Positions 35,624 to 44,988 are shown, numbered from the stretch's first letter. The stretch is DNA of 64,000 bases from Actibacterium sp. MT2.3-13A (GCF_018139985.1 NZ_JAGSOU010000006.1:1-64000); one strand, 5' to 3'. The notes: generated from the sequence alone by a model not told the origin. Numbers and translations are program-made.

Positions 35624-37149
35624 CGCGACAGCCCGGGCAGGTGCCGCGCCACGAGGTCGGCGGCAAAGGCGGCGTCCTTGGGATCGGTGCGCATGACCGC
35701 GCCCCAGTCGCGGCTGGTTTCGGCGCCGATCTTGGTGGTGGCGTCGATCCCCATCTTGCCGGCGAGGCCGGGCTCGGGCGAGGCGAAGTCGAGGTAGTCC
35801 ATCGGCGTGCGCTCCAGCAGCATGACGTCTCGGCCCGGGTCCATGCGCGTCGCCAGCGCCCAGGCGATATCGTCCCAGCTGTGCGGGTCGATGTCATCGT
35901 CCACGACCACGATCAGCTTGGTGTAGCTGAACTGCGGCAGCATCCCCCAAAGCGCCATCATCACCCGTCGCGCCTGGCCGGGATAGCGCTTGTCGATGCT
36001 GACCACCGCCATGCGGTAGGAGCAGGCCGCCGGCGGCAGCCACAGGTCGCGGATCTCGGGGATCTGGGCGCGGATCACCGGCAGGGCGAGGCGGTTGAAC
36101 ACCTCGCCTATGATCGCCGGCTCGTCCGGCGGGCGGCCGGTGTAGGTGGACAGGTAGAGCGGCTCGCGCCGGTGGGTGATCGCGGTGACCTGCATCACCG
36201 GAAAGGGCTCGGCGGCGTTGTAATAGCCGGTGTGATCGCCGAACGGCCCCTCGGGGGCGGTCTCGCGCGCAGACACCCAGCCCTCCAGCACGATCTCGGC
36301 ATTTGCGGGCACCAGCATGGGCACGCTGCGGGCGGGCACCAGATGCGGCCGGCTGCCCCGCAACACGCCAGAGAAGCTCAACTCCGACACGGTTTCGGGC
36401 AACGGCAGGGCGGCGGAGAGCAGCGTGGCCGGGTCGGCGCCCAGGGCGATGGCCACAGGCATCGCCTCGCCGTGCCTCTGCCAGCCGCGGTGATGGGCGG
36501 CGCCGCCGCGATGCGCCAGCCAGCGCAGGATCAGCCGGGTCCGGTCCAGAACCTGCGCGCGGTAGATGCCGGCATTATAGAGCGCCAGCGCCTCCGGCGC
36601 GCTGCCATGCGGGCGGGTCAGGACCACCGGCCAGGTGATCAGCGGTCCGGCATCGCCCGGCCAGTGGGTCTGCACGGGCAGCATGCCCAGGTCCACCGCG
36701 TCGCCCTCGAGCACCTCCTGCTGCGCCGGCGCCGCGCCGCCGATCCTGGGGCGCGTCATGAGCGCCGCCCTGAGCATCGGCCAGCGGCTCAAGGCATCGC
36801 GCAGCCCTTCGGGGGGCGGCGGGCTGCGCAGCGCAGCCAGAAAGGCGCCCAGTTCGTCCAATTGGTCGGGGTGGCGGCCAAGACCGGCCGCCACCCGTCG
36901 GGTCGTGCCAAAGAGGTTGCACAGCACCGGCATGGAGGTGCGCTTGCCATCCGCCCCCAAGGGGTGGTCGAAGCGCAGTACCGGCCCCGCCGCCTGCAAG
37001 ACCCTTTCATGCACCGCGGTCATCCTGTGGCGGATGTCCACAGGTTCCGCGATGGCGCGCAGATCGCCGCATGTCTCGGCCCAGGTCAGGAATGCGCGCA
37101 GGTCGGGAAACCGGGGCTGGGTGGGAGTGGTGGTCTGCGCGGCGATCAT
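35620..37149 (-). CDS. ubiD: UbiD family decarboxylase (3-octaprenyl-4-hydroxybenzoate decarboxylase)
   Basis: 509 residues with the UbiD features VPANAEIVLEGWV, the metal/prenylFMN loop PEGPFGDHTGYYN (Glu-Asp with H) and IPEIRDLWLPPA. It decarboxylates the ubiquinone precursor using prenyl-FMN from UbiX. The frame continues above to 37197, but the only upstream ATG-like codon lies inside the palindrome 37184-37197, so the ATG at 37149 is taken as the start. The proposed -10 (TATTCT, 37157-37162) then leaves almost no leader, suggesting a leaderless mRNA. Confidence 0.9.
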   Translation of the reverse strand: MIAAQTTTPTQPRFPDLRAFLTWAETCGDLRAIAEPVDIRHRMTAVHERVLQAAGPVLRFDHPLGADGKRTSMPVLCNLFGTTRRVAAGLGRHPDQLDELGAFLAALRSPPPPEGLRDALSRWPMLRAALMTRPRIGGAAPAQQEVLEGDAVDLGMLPVQTHWPGDAGPLITWPVVLTRPHGSAPEALALYNAGIYRAQVLDRTRLILRWLAHRGGAAHHRGWQRHGEAMPVAIALGADPATLLSAALPLPETVSELSFSGVLRGSRPHLVPARSVPMLVPANAEIVLEGWVSARETAPEGPFGDHTGYYNAAEPFPVMQVTAITHRREPLYLSTYTGRPPDEPAIIGEVFNRLALPVIRAQIPEIRDLWLPPAACSYRMAVVSIDKRYPGQARRVMMALWGMLPQFSYTKLIVVVDDDIDPHSWDDIAWALATRMDPGRDVMLLERTPMDYLDFASPEPGLAGKMGIDATTKIGAETSRDWGAVMRTDPKDAAFAADLVARHLPGLSR

Positions 37150-37183
37150 GGCGCGAAGAATAGCAGGCTGTCGCGGATGAAAA

Positions 37184-37197
37184 TTGACAATTGTCAA
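37184..37197. promoter_or_regulatory. FNR/DNR-type palindrome shared by the ubiD and ubiT promoters
   Basis: TTGACAATTGTCAA is a perfect 14-base palindrome fitting the Crp/Fnr consensus TTGA-N6-TCAA. Toward ubiT 22 bases lead to TATAGC (37220-37225), giving a start near 37232 and a 24-base leader. Toward ubiD 21 bases lead to TATTCT (37157-37162), giving a start next to the ubiD ATG. Both geometries fit class II activation from one symmetric site. Confidence 0.75.
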
Positions 37198-37255
37198 GTA
37201 TCCCGAAAATCATCCGGGCTATAGCTGCGTCGATCCCAGCCGCCCAGGAGAGGCC

Positions 37256-37798
37256 ATGCCATCCGCGTCGCAGACCATCCCAATCTTTCCAAGGCCCGCC
37301 GGCATGATGCTCAGGCCGTTGCCGCTGGCCCCGCTTTCCGCCGCGCTTTCGATGCTGGCGCGGCGGGTGGTGACGCGGCACCCGGGCCTGCTTCGCCGTC
37401 TGGGCGCGCATGACCGGGCGCGGTTCCTGATCGACCCGACCGATCTGCCGCTGGTTCTGTGCCTGGAGCCGCGGGGCGGGCAGGTGCGCGTCACCGCCCA
37501 CCGCCAGGCGCCGCGGGCCGACGTGCGCATCGCCGGCCCGCTGGCGGCCTTGCTGGGCCTCGTTCATGGCGCCTATGACGGCGACGCGCTGTTCTTTTCC
37601 CGCGACCTGGTCATCGAGGGCGACACCGCCGCCGCCCTGGCCCTGCGCAACGCGATCGACGACGCCGAACTGGACCTGGCCGAGGAACTGACCGCGCTTC
37701 CCCCCGTTCTGGCCGGGGCGCTGCGGCGGGCCATCGCGCTGGCTGAGCGGCGGACCGGCGTGGCCCTGACCCGCGTGGCGGAGGGTCCGGCATGGTGA
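37256..37798 (+). CDS. ubiT: UbiT, SCP2-domain lipid-binding accessory factor for anaerobic ubiquinone synthesis
   Basis: 180 residues with an N-terminal hydrophobic/amphipathic stretch and an SCP2-like domain (about 50-135, FLIDPTDLPLVLCLEPRGGQVRV through ALFFSRDLVIEGDTAAALALRNAIDD). UbiT binds isoprenoid quinone intermediates and is required for the O2-independent pathway together with UbiU and UbiV. CCAGGAG precedes the ATG. The stop shares a base with the ubiU start. Confidence 0.9.
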   Translation: MPSASQTIPIFPRPAGMMLRPLPLAPLSAALSMLARRVVTRHPGLLRRLGAHDRARFLIDPTDLPLVLCLEPRGGQVRVTAHRQAPRADVRIAGPLAALLGLVHGAYDGDALFFSRDLVIEGDTAAALALRNAIDDAELDLAEELTALPPVLAGALRRAIALAERRTGVALTRVAEGPAW

Positions 37799-38775
37799 TG
37801 GAGACCGTCTGCCCGGCCGGCACCCCCGCCGCCCTGCGCGCCGCGGTCGAGGCCGGGGCGCACAGCATCTATTGCGGCTTCGCCGACGAAACCAACGCCC
37901 GCAACTTTCCGGGGCTGAATTTCAGCCGCGAGGAGATGGCCGCGGGCGTGGCCTTTGCCCATGCCCGGGGGGCGAAGGTGCTGGTCGCGATCAATACCTA
38001 TCCGCGCGCCGGCGCGGCGCCGCTGTGGCACCGCGCCGTGGCCGATGCCGAAGCCAGCGGCGCCGACGCGGTGATCCTGGCCGATCCCGGCCTTCTGGCC
38101 CATGCCGCAGAGCATCACCCGGGCCTGCGCCGCCACCTGTCGGTGCAGGCCGCCGCCGCCAACGCGGATGTCATCAATTTCTACGCCGACAGCTTTGGCG
38201 TGAAGCGCGTGGTCCTGCCGCGGGTGCTGAGTGTTCCCGAGATCGCCGCGATCAACGCCGAGACTGACGTCGAGACTGAGGTCTTCGTCTTCGGCGGGCT
38301 CTGCGTCATGGCCGAGGGGCGCTGTTCGCTGTCCTCCTATGCCACCGGGCTCTCGCCGAACATGCACGGGGTCTGTTCGCCGGCAAGCCATGTGGACTAC
38401 GCCGAGGAGGGCGGCGAACTGGCCGCCCGTCTGGGCGGCTACACCATCCACCGGGTGGGCAAGGGGGAGCCAGCCCCATACCCGACGCTGTGCAAGGGCT
38501 GCTTCACCTCGCAGGGCGCGACCGGCCATGTGTTCGAGGACCCGGTGAGCCTGAACGCCGAGCAGCTGATCCCGCAGCTGGCCAAGGCCGGCGTGACCGC
38601 GCTGAAGATCGAGGGGCGGCAACGCTCGCGCGCCTATGTGGCGCAGGTGGTGCGCAATTTCCGCGCCGCGGTCGATGCGCTGGCCGCCGGCCGCCCGATG
38701 CCGGAAGGGATGCTGGCGCGCCTGTCCGAGGGGCAGGCCGGCACCACCGGCGCCTATCGCAAGACCTGGAGATGA
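37798..38775 (+). CDS. ubiU: UbiU, U32-family iron-sulfur subunit of O2-independent ubiquinone hydroxylation
   Basis: 325 residues of the peptidase U32 family. The ATG at 37798 (TGATG with the ubiT stop) is chosen over 37792 because the protein then starts METVCPAG and its cluster cysteines fall at 169, 176, 193 and 232, the positions known in Escherichia coli UbiU. UbiU and UbiV form a 4Fe-4S heterodimer that inserts hydroxyl groups into the ring without O2, using prephenate as oxygen donor in the E. coli system. Confidence 0.93.
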   Translation: METVCPAGTPAALRAAVEAGAHSIYCGFADETNARNFPGLNFSREEMAAGVAFAHARGAKVLVAINTYPRAGAAPLWHRAVADAEASGADAVILADPGLLAHAAEHHPGLRRHLSVQAAAANADVINFYADSFGVKRVVLPRVLSVPEIAAINAETDVETEVFVFGGLCVMAEGRCSLSSYATGLSPNMHGVCSPASHVDYAEEGGELAARLGGYTIHRVGKGEPAPYPTLCKGCFTSQGATGHVFEDPVSLNAEQLIPQLAKAGVTALKIEGRQRSRAYVAQVVRNFRAAVDALAAGRPMPEGMLARLSEGQAGTTGAYRKTWR

Positions 38776-38779
38776 GCGC

Positions 38780-39679
38780 ATGGAACTGACCGTCGGCCCC
38801 AACCAATTCTTCTGGGAGGCCCCGCGCTGGGCCAAATTCTATGCCGGTCTCGCGCGCGCGCCGGTCGATAGGGTGGTGCTGGGCGAGCTGGTCTGCTCGA
38901 AACGGCTACCTTTCTACCAGGATCGCCTCCCCGAGGCGATCGAGGTGCTGGCGGACGCCGGCAAGGAGGTCGTGCTGACCAGCCTCGCGCTGGTTACGCT
39001 GAAGCGCGAGCGCAGGATGACCGCCGATCTTCTGGCGATGGGCCTGGAGGTCGAGGTCAACGACCTGACCGCGCTGGCCCATCTGCCCGAGGGGGTGGAA
39101 TTCTCCGTGGGTCCGCTGGTCAATGTCTACAACGAGGGCACGCTGGCCTGGCTGGCGGCGCGCGGCGCGCGGCGCATCTGCCTGCCGCCCGAACTGCCGC
39201 TCGACTCGGTGCGCGTTCTCGCCCGCGCGGCGGCCGATCTGGGCGTCTCGATCGAGGTCTGGGGGCATGGGCGGTTGCCGCTGGCGATCTCGGGGCGGTG
39301 CTATCACGCGCGGCTGCACGGCCGGACCAAGGACAATTGCCAGTTCGCCTGCGGCGATGACCCGGACGGCCGGGCGGTCGATACCCTTGACGGCCAGCCC
39401 TTCCTGGCCGTCAACGGCGTGCAGACCCTGTCGGCCAGCACCGCCAGCATGGCCCATCATGTCGAAGCCCTGGCAGAGGCGGGGGTCTCGGCCCTGCGCC
39501 TGTCGCCGCAGAGCGGCGATTTCGTGCGGCTTTGCAGGCTCTACCGCGACAGGGTGGCGGGCGGGATGGACGGGGAGGCCCTCTCTGCGGCGCTGCTGCC
39601 CGAGGTCGCCGGCGGCGCCCTGAGCGACGGTTTTCTCAACGGTCCTTGCGGCGCGGACTGGAGTGGCGGCCGGGCCTAG
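38780..39679 (+). CDS. ubiV: UbiV, second iron-sulfur subunit of O2-independent ubiquinone hydroxylation
   Basis: 299 residues, U32 family. The four cluster cysteines are visible as Cys39 (LVCSKR) and Cys174, Cys187, Cys191 (GRCYHARLHGRTKDNCQFAC region), the UbiV arrangement. It starts four bases after ubiU and is the third gene of ubiTUV. With ubiX/ubiD next door, it lets the cell make ubiquinone when denitrifying without oxygen. Confidence 0.93.
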   Translation: MELTVGPNQFFWEAPRWAKFYAGLARAPVDRVVLGELVCSKRLPFYQDRLPEAIEVLADAGKEVVLTSLALVTLKRERRMTADLLAMGLEVEVNDLTALAHLPEGVEFSVGPLVNVYNEGTLAWLAARGARRICLPPELPLDSVRVLARAAADLGVSIEVWGHGRLPLAISGRCYHARLHGRTKDNCQFACGDDPDGRAVDTLDGQPFLAVNGVQTLSASTASMAHHVEALAEAGVSALRLSPQSGDFVRLCRLYRDRVAGGMDGEALSAALLPEVAGGALSDGFLNGPCGADWSGGRA

Positions 39680-39915
39680 GATCCTGCCCGGCGGCCAAGG
39701 GGATATTTGGTCCGTGAGGGGGCGCGGCCGGCGATTGGGGCCGACGCCGTCCTGCGGTTCGCGGCGCTGTTCGTTGTCATGGGCGGGCAGAAGGCGGTCG
39801 GCGTCCGATGCCCGCAAGGCTGCCCGCCGTCGCAGGCCTCCGCAAGAAATCACATTCACGACATCCTCGAAACACCTGTGCGCGGCCCGGGGCGGGTCCT
39901 ATTGTGAAAATGGAT

Positions 39916-39941
39916 TATTATGTTAGTAAGTAGTTACTAAC
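39916..39941. promoter_or_regulatory. Promoter -10 and abutting TetR operator of the RND operon
   Basis: TATTAT (39916-39921) is a strong -10. It is immediately followed by GTTAGTAA-GTAG-TTACTAAC (39922-39941), perfect 8-base arms with a 4-base spacer, so bound TetR would cover the start site. This AT-rich stretch stands out from the GC-rich surroundings. The rest of the 39680-39956 gap shows no gene. Confidence 0.7.
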
Positions 39942-39956
39942 AAGAGAATCGAACAC

Positions 39957-40574
39957 ATGGCCCGCATCCGAAAGTCAGCCGAGGAACGCCGCGCTCAGAT
40001 CATCGAGGTGACCCTCGATCTTTTGTCCCAGGTCGGTGTGGAGCGGCTGTCCACGGCCCTCGTCGCCGAGCGCGTGGGTGTCACGCAAGCGGCCTTGTTC
40101 AGATATTTCCCCACGAAAAACGAGCTCTGGGAAGCCGTCCTGTCGGAGATTGAGCGCCGCGCGCGCGAGGTATGGGATAGGGCGCAGGAAACCGGCAGCA
40201 CGCCCTCGGACCGGATTCGACGCATACTCGAAGCGCAACTGCAACTGATCGCCGAAACGCCGGCAATCCCGGTTCTGATCTTCTCCACCGGGAAGTTTGC
40301 CGCCGAGGACGCGATACGTCCGATTCACATGCGCATCATGGCGGAGATCAGGGGGCGGCTGCTGGAGGAAACCGAGGCCGCGCGGCGGTGCGGAGAGCTT
40401 CCGAATGCCCCCGCCGCGGCGGATTGCGTGTTTCTCCTGATGCCGCTCCTGCAGGGAACGGTCCTGCGCTGGGCATTGTCGGGCCGCGGCTTCGACCTCG
40501 TCGAAGAGGGCAACCGCCTGGTGCGGCTGCAACTGCATCTTCTGGGCTGGCGCGATCACGGAGAAGACACATGA
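39957..40574 (+). CDS. TetR-family transcriptional regulator of the RND operon
   Basis: 205 residues: helix-turn-helix (about 10-55, STALVAERVGVTQAALFRYFPTKNELWEAVL) and a helical ligand-binding domain. It is the first gene of the operon and overlaps the adaptor start (ATGA). It probably represses its own promoter through the palindrome just upstream and is released by an efflux substrate (inference). Confidence 0.88.
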   Translation: MARIRKSAEERRAQIIEVTLDLLSQVGVERLSTALVAERVGVTQAALFRYFPTKNELWEAVLSEIERRAREVWDRAQETGSTPSDRIRRILEAQLQLIAETPAIPVLIFSTGKFAAEDAIRPIHMRIMAEIRGRLLEETEAARRCGELPNAPAAADCVFLLMPLLQGTVLRWALSGRGFDLVEEGNRLVRLQLHLLGWRDHGEDT

Positions 40575-41878
40575 GTGGCTGGCGCGTTCTGCGGCTCCTG
40601 CCGCCTCTTGCCGTCGGTATCGGCGTGGCGGCCTGGTTGATCTCGACGGCGAAACCGCCCGGCCGGCTGGAGCGGAACGAACGCCAGCTTGTCGCCCGCA
40701 CCGTCGTCGCCGCCCTCGCGCCCGTGCGGCCCGAGGTGCGCGGCTATGGCGATGTTCGCGCGGCGAACCGCTGGGAGGCCGTGGCGGAGGTCGCCGGCGA
40801 GATCGTCTGGCGTCACCCCGATCTCGAAACCGGCAACGTGCTTGCCAAGGGCACCGAGGTCCTGAGGCTCGACCCCACGGCCTACGCGCTGGCGATCGCA
40901 CAGGGCGAGGCCGACCTCGCCGCCCTCCGCGCCGAGGCCGAACAGATCGAGGTGGAAGCGGCGAACACCGGCCGGATTCTCGAACTCGAAGGCCATCGCC
41001 TTGCCCTGGCCGAGCGTGATCTGGAGAGGACCCGCGACCTGGTCGGACAGGGCGCCGCCCCGCAAGCCCGTCTGGACGAACAGGAACGCGCCGCGCTGCA
41101 GGTCCGCCGCGGGGTTCAGGAATTGTCGAACACGCTGTCCCTGATGCCCAGCCGGGAAAAGCGCATCGAGGCCCAGATCGCCCGCACGGAAGCCACGCTT
41201 GCGCGCGCGCGCCGGGATCTCGAGAAGACCCGGATCGTGACGCCTTTCGACCTGCGGGTCGGCACGGTGCATGTCGAACGCCATCAATTCGCCGCGACCG
41301 GTCAGCCGCTGGTGTCGGCCGATGGCATCGACCGCGCCGAGATCACCGCGCAAATGCCGATCGATTCCTTTCCGCTCCTGATCGGCGCGGCCAAGCCCGG
41401 GGGGCTTGCCGGCATGGCGGAGCTGCACCAGGCGCTGGACCGGATTTCCGCCGAACTGCGCCTTGTCTCGGACCCCTCGCAACGATGGCAGGGCCGGGTG
41501 CTGAGGGTGGAGAACGCGCTTGACCCGCAGGCGCGATCGGTGCCGGTGGTCGTGGCGGTGGACGCCCCCTATGCCGGGATCGCCCCGCCGGACCGCCTGC
41601 CTCTGGTGCCCAACATGTATGTGGAGGTTGTCCTGACGGGATCGCTTGGCGGCGTCCCCCGGGTCAGCCTGCCCGACAGCGCCGTGCACCAGGGCGACAC
41701 CGTCTATCTGCGCGGCGGCGACGGACGGCTGGAACTGCGCAAGGTCTCGGTCGCGTGGCGCCAGGGCGGGCGCGCCATCCTGTCGGACGGCATCGCGCCG
41801 GGCGAGGAGGTGATCCTGGACGACCTGGTCCCGGCGATCCCGGGCATGCCCGTCGTCGCCGCGGAGACGGGTCGATGA
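40571..41878 (+). CDS. RND efflux periplasmic adaptor (membrane fusion protein)
   Basis: 435 residues with an N-terminal membrane anchor (about 8-26) and no lipobox Cys. The lipoyl/barrel-sandwich halves are split by a long alpha-hairpin (about 110-210, rich in Glu/Arg/Ala/Leu, as in LELEGHRLALAERDLERTRDLV), followed by TPFDLRVGTVHVERHQFAATGQPLV and a beta-barrel region. It links the inner-membrane pump to an outer-membrane channel; no TolC-like gene is in the window. The ATG at 40571 overlaps the tetR stop. Confidence 0.88.
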   Translation: MSGWRVLRLLPPLAVGIGVAAWLISTAKPPGRLERNERQLVARTVVAALAPVRPEVRGYGDVRAANRWEAVAEVAGEIVWRHPDLETGNVLAKGTEVLRLDPTAYALAIAQGEADLAALRAEAEQIEVEAANTGRILELEGHRLALAERDLERTRDLVGQGAAPQARLDEQERAALQVRRGVQELSNTLSLMPSREKRIEAQIARTEATLARARRDLEKTRIVTPFDLRVGTVHVERHQFAATGQPLVSADGIDRAEITAQMPIDSFPLLIGAAKPGGLAGMAELHQALDRISAELRLVSDPSQRWQGRVLRVENALDPQARSVPVVVAVDAPYAGIAPPDRLPLVPNMYVEVVLTGSLGGVPRVSLPDSAVHQGDTVYLRGGDGRLELRKVSVAWRQGGRAILSDGIAPGEEVILDDLVPAIPGMPVVAAETGR

Positions 41879-44800
41879 TCGCCTGGTTCGCGCGGCATCC
41901 CACGGCGGCGAATCTTCTGCTGGTGCTGATGCTGGCTGCGGGCGTGATGGCCGCGCCCACGCTCAAGCGCGAGACCTTTCCGGATTTCCGCCCGGTCGAG
42001 GCCGAGATCGCGGTGGTGTATCGCGGCGCCACGGCGGAGGATGTCGAGGACGCCATCTGCCGGCGGATCTGGGACGCGGTGGAAGCGGTCGAGGGGCTGG
42101 AGGAACTGACCTGCACGGCCCAGGCCAACGTGGCGCGTGCCGTGGCGACGATGGCGCCGGCGGGGTCACCCCAACGGTTCGTCAACGACCTGCGAACCGA
42201 GATCGCCGCGGTCGACGATTTCCCGGACGCGGCCGAGCCGGCGATCGTGCGTGAGCTTCACCGCACGGATATGGTGGCTTCGGTCGCGGTGGCCGGAGAT
42301 CTGCCGCCCGCGCATCTGGAACGCTACGCCGCCGGACTTCAGGACCGCCTGTCGGCCCTGCCCGGCGTTGCGCGGGTCACGCTGTCGGGCTTCGGTGAAC
42401 GGCAGTTCCGCATCACCGTGCCGCGTGCGGCCCTTGCCCAGCACGGGCTCAGCGCGTCCGGGCTCTCCAGGTTGATCCGCGCGCAGAGCGTGGACCGTCC
42501 GCTGGGTAGCCTGGAAACCGGCGGCCAGGACCTGAGCCTGCGCTTCGCCGACGAACGCCGCACCATCGCCGGGCTCGCCGGGATCACGATCCTGTCGAAG
42601 CCCAATGGCGCGGAGTTGACCCTGGGACAAATCGCGCAGATCGAGGAGCACTATGCGCCCGAAGAGGAGCGCGCCTCTCTCGACGGTCAGCGGGCGGTGT
42701 TCCTGCGGGTGGACAAGCAGCTGGACGCCGACGCGCTGACCGTCTTCGACAGGGTTTCGGAGATCGTTGAGCAGGAGCGCGCCGCGGTGCCGGACACGCT
42801 GAGGCTGGACATCGTCCAGGACATGACCAGCATCGTGCGCGACCGGCTGGCGATGCTGGTGCGGAACGGGCTGATGGGCCTCGTCCTCGTGATCGCCGTG
42901 ATGAGCCTGTTCTTTCGCCCGGGCTACGCCATATGGGCGGCGATGGGGCTGCCCGTAGCCTTTCTCGGCGCGTTCGTCGCCATGGCCGTTCTGGGGCTGT
43001 CGGTCAACATGATCACACTGGTCGCGCTGCTGATGGCGATCGGGATCGTGATGGACGACTCCATCGTGATCTCCGACGCGATCGCGCAGGCGGCCGATGA
43101 GGGCGCCTCGCGGACGGAAGCGGCCATCGAAGGCACCAAACGCGTCCTGCCCGGGGTGCTCTCCTCCTTTGCCACCACGGTCGCGGTCTTCGGTCCGCTG
43201 TCGTTCCTGTCGGGTGAGCTCGGCGCGGTTCTCGAAGTGCTCCCGCTGGTGTTGATCGCCGCGCTGGCCGCGAGCCTGATGGAGGCGTTCTGGGTGTTGC
43301 CCCATCACCTTGGCCACGGTCTGAAATCCGCTGCCCGGCCCCCGTCGCGGATGCGCGCGGCGTTCGAGCGGGGCTTCGACTGGCTGCGGGAAAGGGGGCT
43401 GGGCAGTCTGGTAGATTTCGCGATTGGCTGGCGCTATCTCGTGACCGGACTGACGCTCGCGGCGCTTGTTGTGACCGTGGGCCTGGTGCGCGCCGGCCAT
43501 CTGAAGCGAGAGGCCATGCCCGAGATCGACGGCGATGTGCTGGAGGCGCGCATCCTGATGCCGCAGGGCACGCCGCTTGAACGGACCGCCGATGTGGTCG
43601 AGCGCGTGACCGCCGCATTGCAGAGGGTGAATGCGGATCTGACGCCCGCGCAGCCAGCGGGCAGCGCGTTGGTCCGAACCGTGCAGACCCGTTTCAACAC
43701 AAACGCCACGGCCGGCGAATCCGGGCCGCATGTGGCCACGGTCAGCGCCGATCTGTTGAGCGCCGAAACGCGGACGGTCACGCTGGACGAGATCGTTTCG
43801 CGCTGGCGCGAGGGGATCGGCGCCGTGCCGGGGGCCATTGCCGTCACCCTGACGGAACCGGGGATCGGGCCGCAGGGTCTTGCGGTGGAAATCAGGCTGG
43901 CGGCGCCCGATCTGGACAGGTTGCGGCAGGCCGGCGACCGGCTGCTCGCCGAACTGGAAACCTATGCCGGCATTTTCAACACCACGCATGATCTGCGCCC
44001 TGGCGGCCCCGAATTGCGGCTCAGCCTCGCCGAAGGGGCTGTAGGTCTGGGGCTGACGGCGCAGGATGTCGCGGATCAACTCGGCGCCGCCTTCCTGGGA
44101 AGCGTGATGGCCACGGTTCAGACAGGGGACATCGCCCACGAAATCGAACTGGAACACCCCGTAGCCGACCGCGACGCCCGTGACGATCTTCGGGATTTCA
44201 CCGTCGTCCTTCCCGATGGCGCCCGGGTGCCGCTGTCCACGGTGGCCCGAATCGAGGAGACCCGGGGCTGGAGCCGCATCACCCATGTCGACGGGCGGCG
44301 CACCCTCACGGTGCAGGCCGATGTCGATGGGCGCGTTGGCAACGCCGACGCCATCGTCTCGGAGATCGCGGCCGGGTTCCTGCCGCAACTCGCCCGCGAA
44401 ATTCCCGGGCTGAGCTACGAGATCGGCGGGCAGAACGCCAACTCGGCCGAGACCGTCGGCTCGATCCTGCGCGGTTTTCTCATCGGCCTGGTGGGGATCT
44501 ACGTCGTGTTGTCCTTCCAGTTCCGCAGCTATGTCGAGCCGGTGATCGTCATGCTCACGATCCCTCTGGCCTTCATCGGCGTGGTGTCGGGCCACATGAT
44601 CATGGGCTACAACATCTCGATGCCGTCGCTGGTGGGCGCGGCCTCGCTGGCCGGGATCGTCGTCAACAACGCGATCCTGCTGATCGGAGTGATCAAGCAG
44701 CACGCCGAAGACGGCGTGGATCTGGCGCGCGCGGCCGGCCGCGCCAGCCGCGAGCGTTTCCGGCCGATCTTCGTTTCGGTCGCGACGACGATGATGGGCC

Positions 44801-44988
44801 TCGTCCCCCTGCTGCTGGAAACCAGCACGCAGGCGCAAACTCTGAAGCCGCTGGTGATTTCGGTGGTGTTCGGCCTGTTCTCGGCGACGGTGCTGGTCCT
44901 GCTGGTCCTGCCTGCCTTCTACGCGATCCTCGGCGACCTCGGCCTGGCGCAGGCCGGGCGCGCCGCGGAGCCGGAGCGGCAGGCCTGA
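41875..44988 (+). CDS. RND efflux transporter (inner-membrane pump)
   Basis: 1037 residues, the RND/AcrB-type length: 12 membrane helices and two large periplasmic loops. WFARHPTAANLLLVLMLAAG, FPDFRPVEAEIAVVYRGATAEDVEDAI, VALLMAIGIVMDDSIVISDAI (TM4 proton-relay Asp pair) and the TM11-12 segment PSLVGAASLAGIVVNNAILLI are present. It exports a substrate with proton antiport. Its start (ATG 41875) overlaps the adaptor stop (ATGA). Long antisense open frames over it are artefacts of GC-rich codon use. Confidence 0.92.
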   Translation: MIAWFARHPTAANLLLVLMLAAGVMAAPTLKRETFPDFRPVEAEIAVVYRGATAEDVEDAICRRIWDAVEAVEGLEELTCTAQANVARAVATMAPAGSPQRFVNDLRTEIAAVDDFPDAAEPAIVRELHRTDMVASVAVAGDLPPAHLERYAAGLQDRLSALPGVARVTLSGFGERQFRITVPRAALAQHGLSASGLSRLIRAQSVDRPLGSLETGGQDLSLRFADERRTIAGLAGITILSKPNGAELTLGQIAQIEEHYAPEEERASLDGQRAVFLRVDKQLDADALTVFDRVSEIVEQERAAVPDTLRLDIVQDMTSIVRDRLAMLVRNGLMGLVLVIAVMSLFFRPGYAIWAAMGLPVAFLGAFVAMAVLGLSVNMITLVALLMAIGIVMDDSIVISDAIAQAADEGASRTEAAIEGTKRVLPGVLSSFATTVAVFGPLSFLSGELGAVLEVLPLVLIAALAASLMEAFWVLPHHLGHGLKSAARPPSRMRAAFERGFDWLRERGLGSLVDFAIGWRYLVTGLTLAALVVTVGLVRAGHLKREAMPEIDGDVLEARILMPQGTPLERTADVVERVTAALQRVNADLTPAQPAGSALVRTVQTRFNTNATAGESGPHVATVSADLLSAETRTVTLDEIVSRWREGIGAVPGAIAVTLTEPGIGPQGLAVEIRLAAPDLDRLRQAGDRLLAELETYAGIFNTTHDLRPGGPELRLSLAEGAVGLGLTAQDVADQLGAAFLGSVMATVQTGDIAHEIELEHPVADRDARDDLRDFTVVLPDGARVPLSTVARIEETRGWSRITHVDGRRTLTVQADVDGRVGNADAIVSEIAAGFLPQLAREIPGLSYEIGGQNANSAETVGSILRGFLIGLVGIYVVLSFQFRSYVEPVIVMLTIPLAFIGVVSGHMIMGYNISMPSLVGAASLAGIVVNNAILLIGVIKQHAEDGVDLARAAGRASRERFRPIFVSVATTMMGLVPLLLETSTQAQTLKPLVISVVFGLFSATVLVLLVLPAFYAILGDLGLAQAGRAAEPERQA

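Noticed and set aside
42166-44838. 890-codon minus-strand open frame opposite the RND pump
   Set aside because: Antisense to the RND gene, no family motif, composition typical of a shadow frame.
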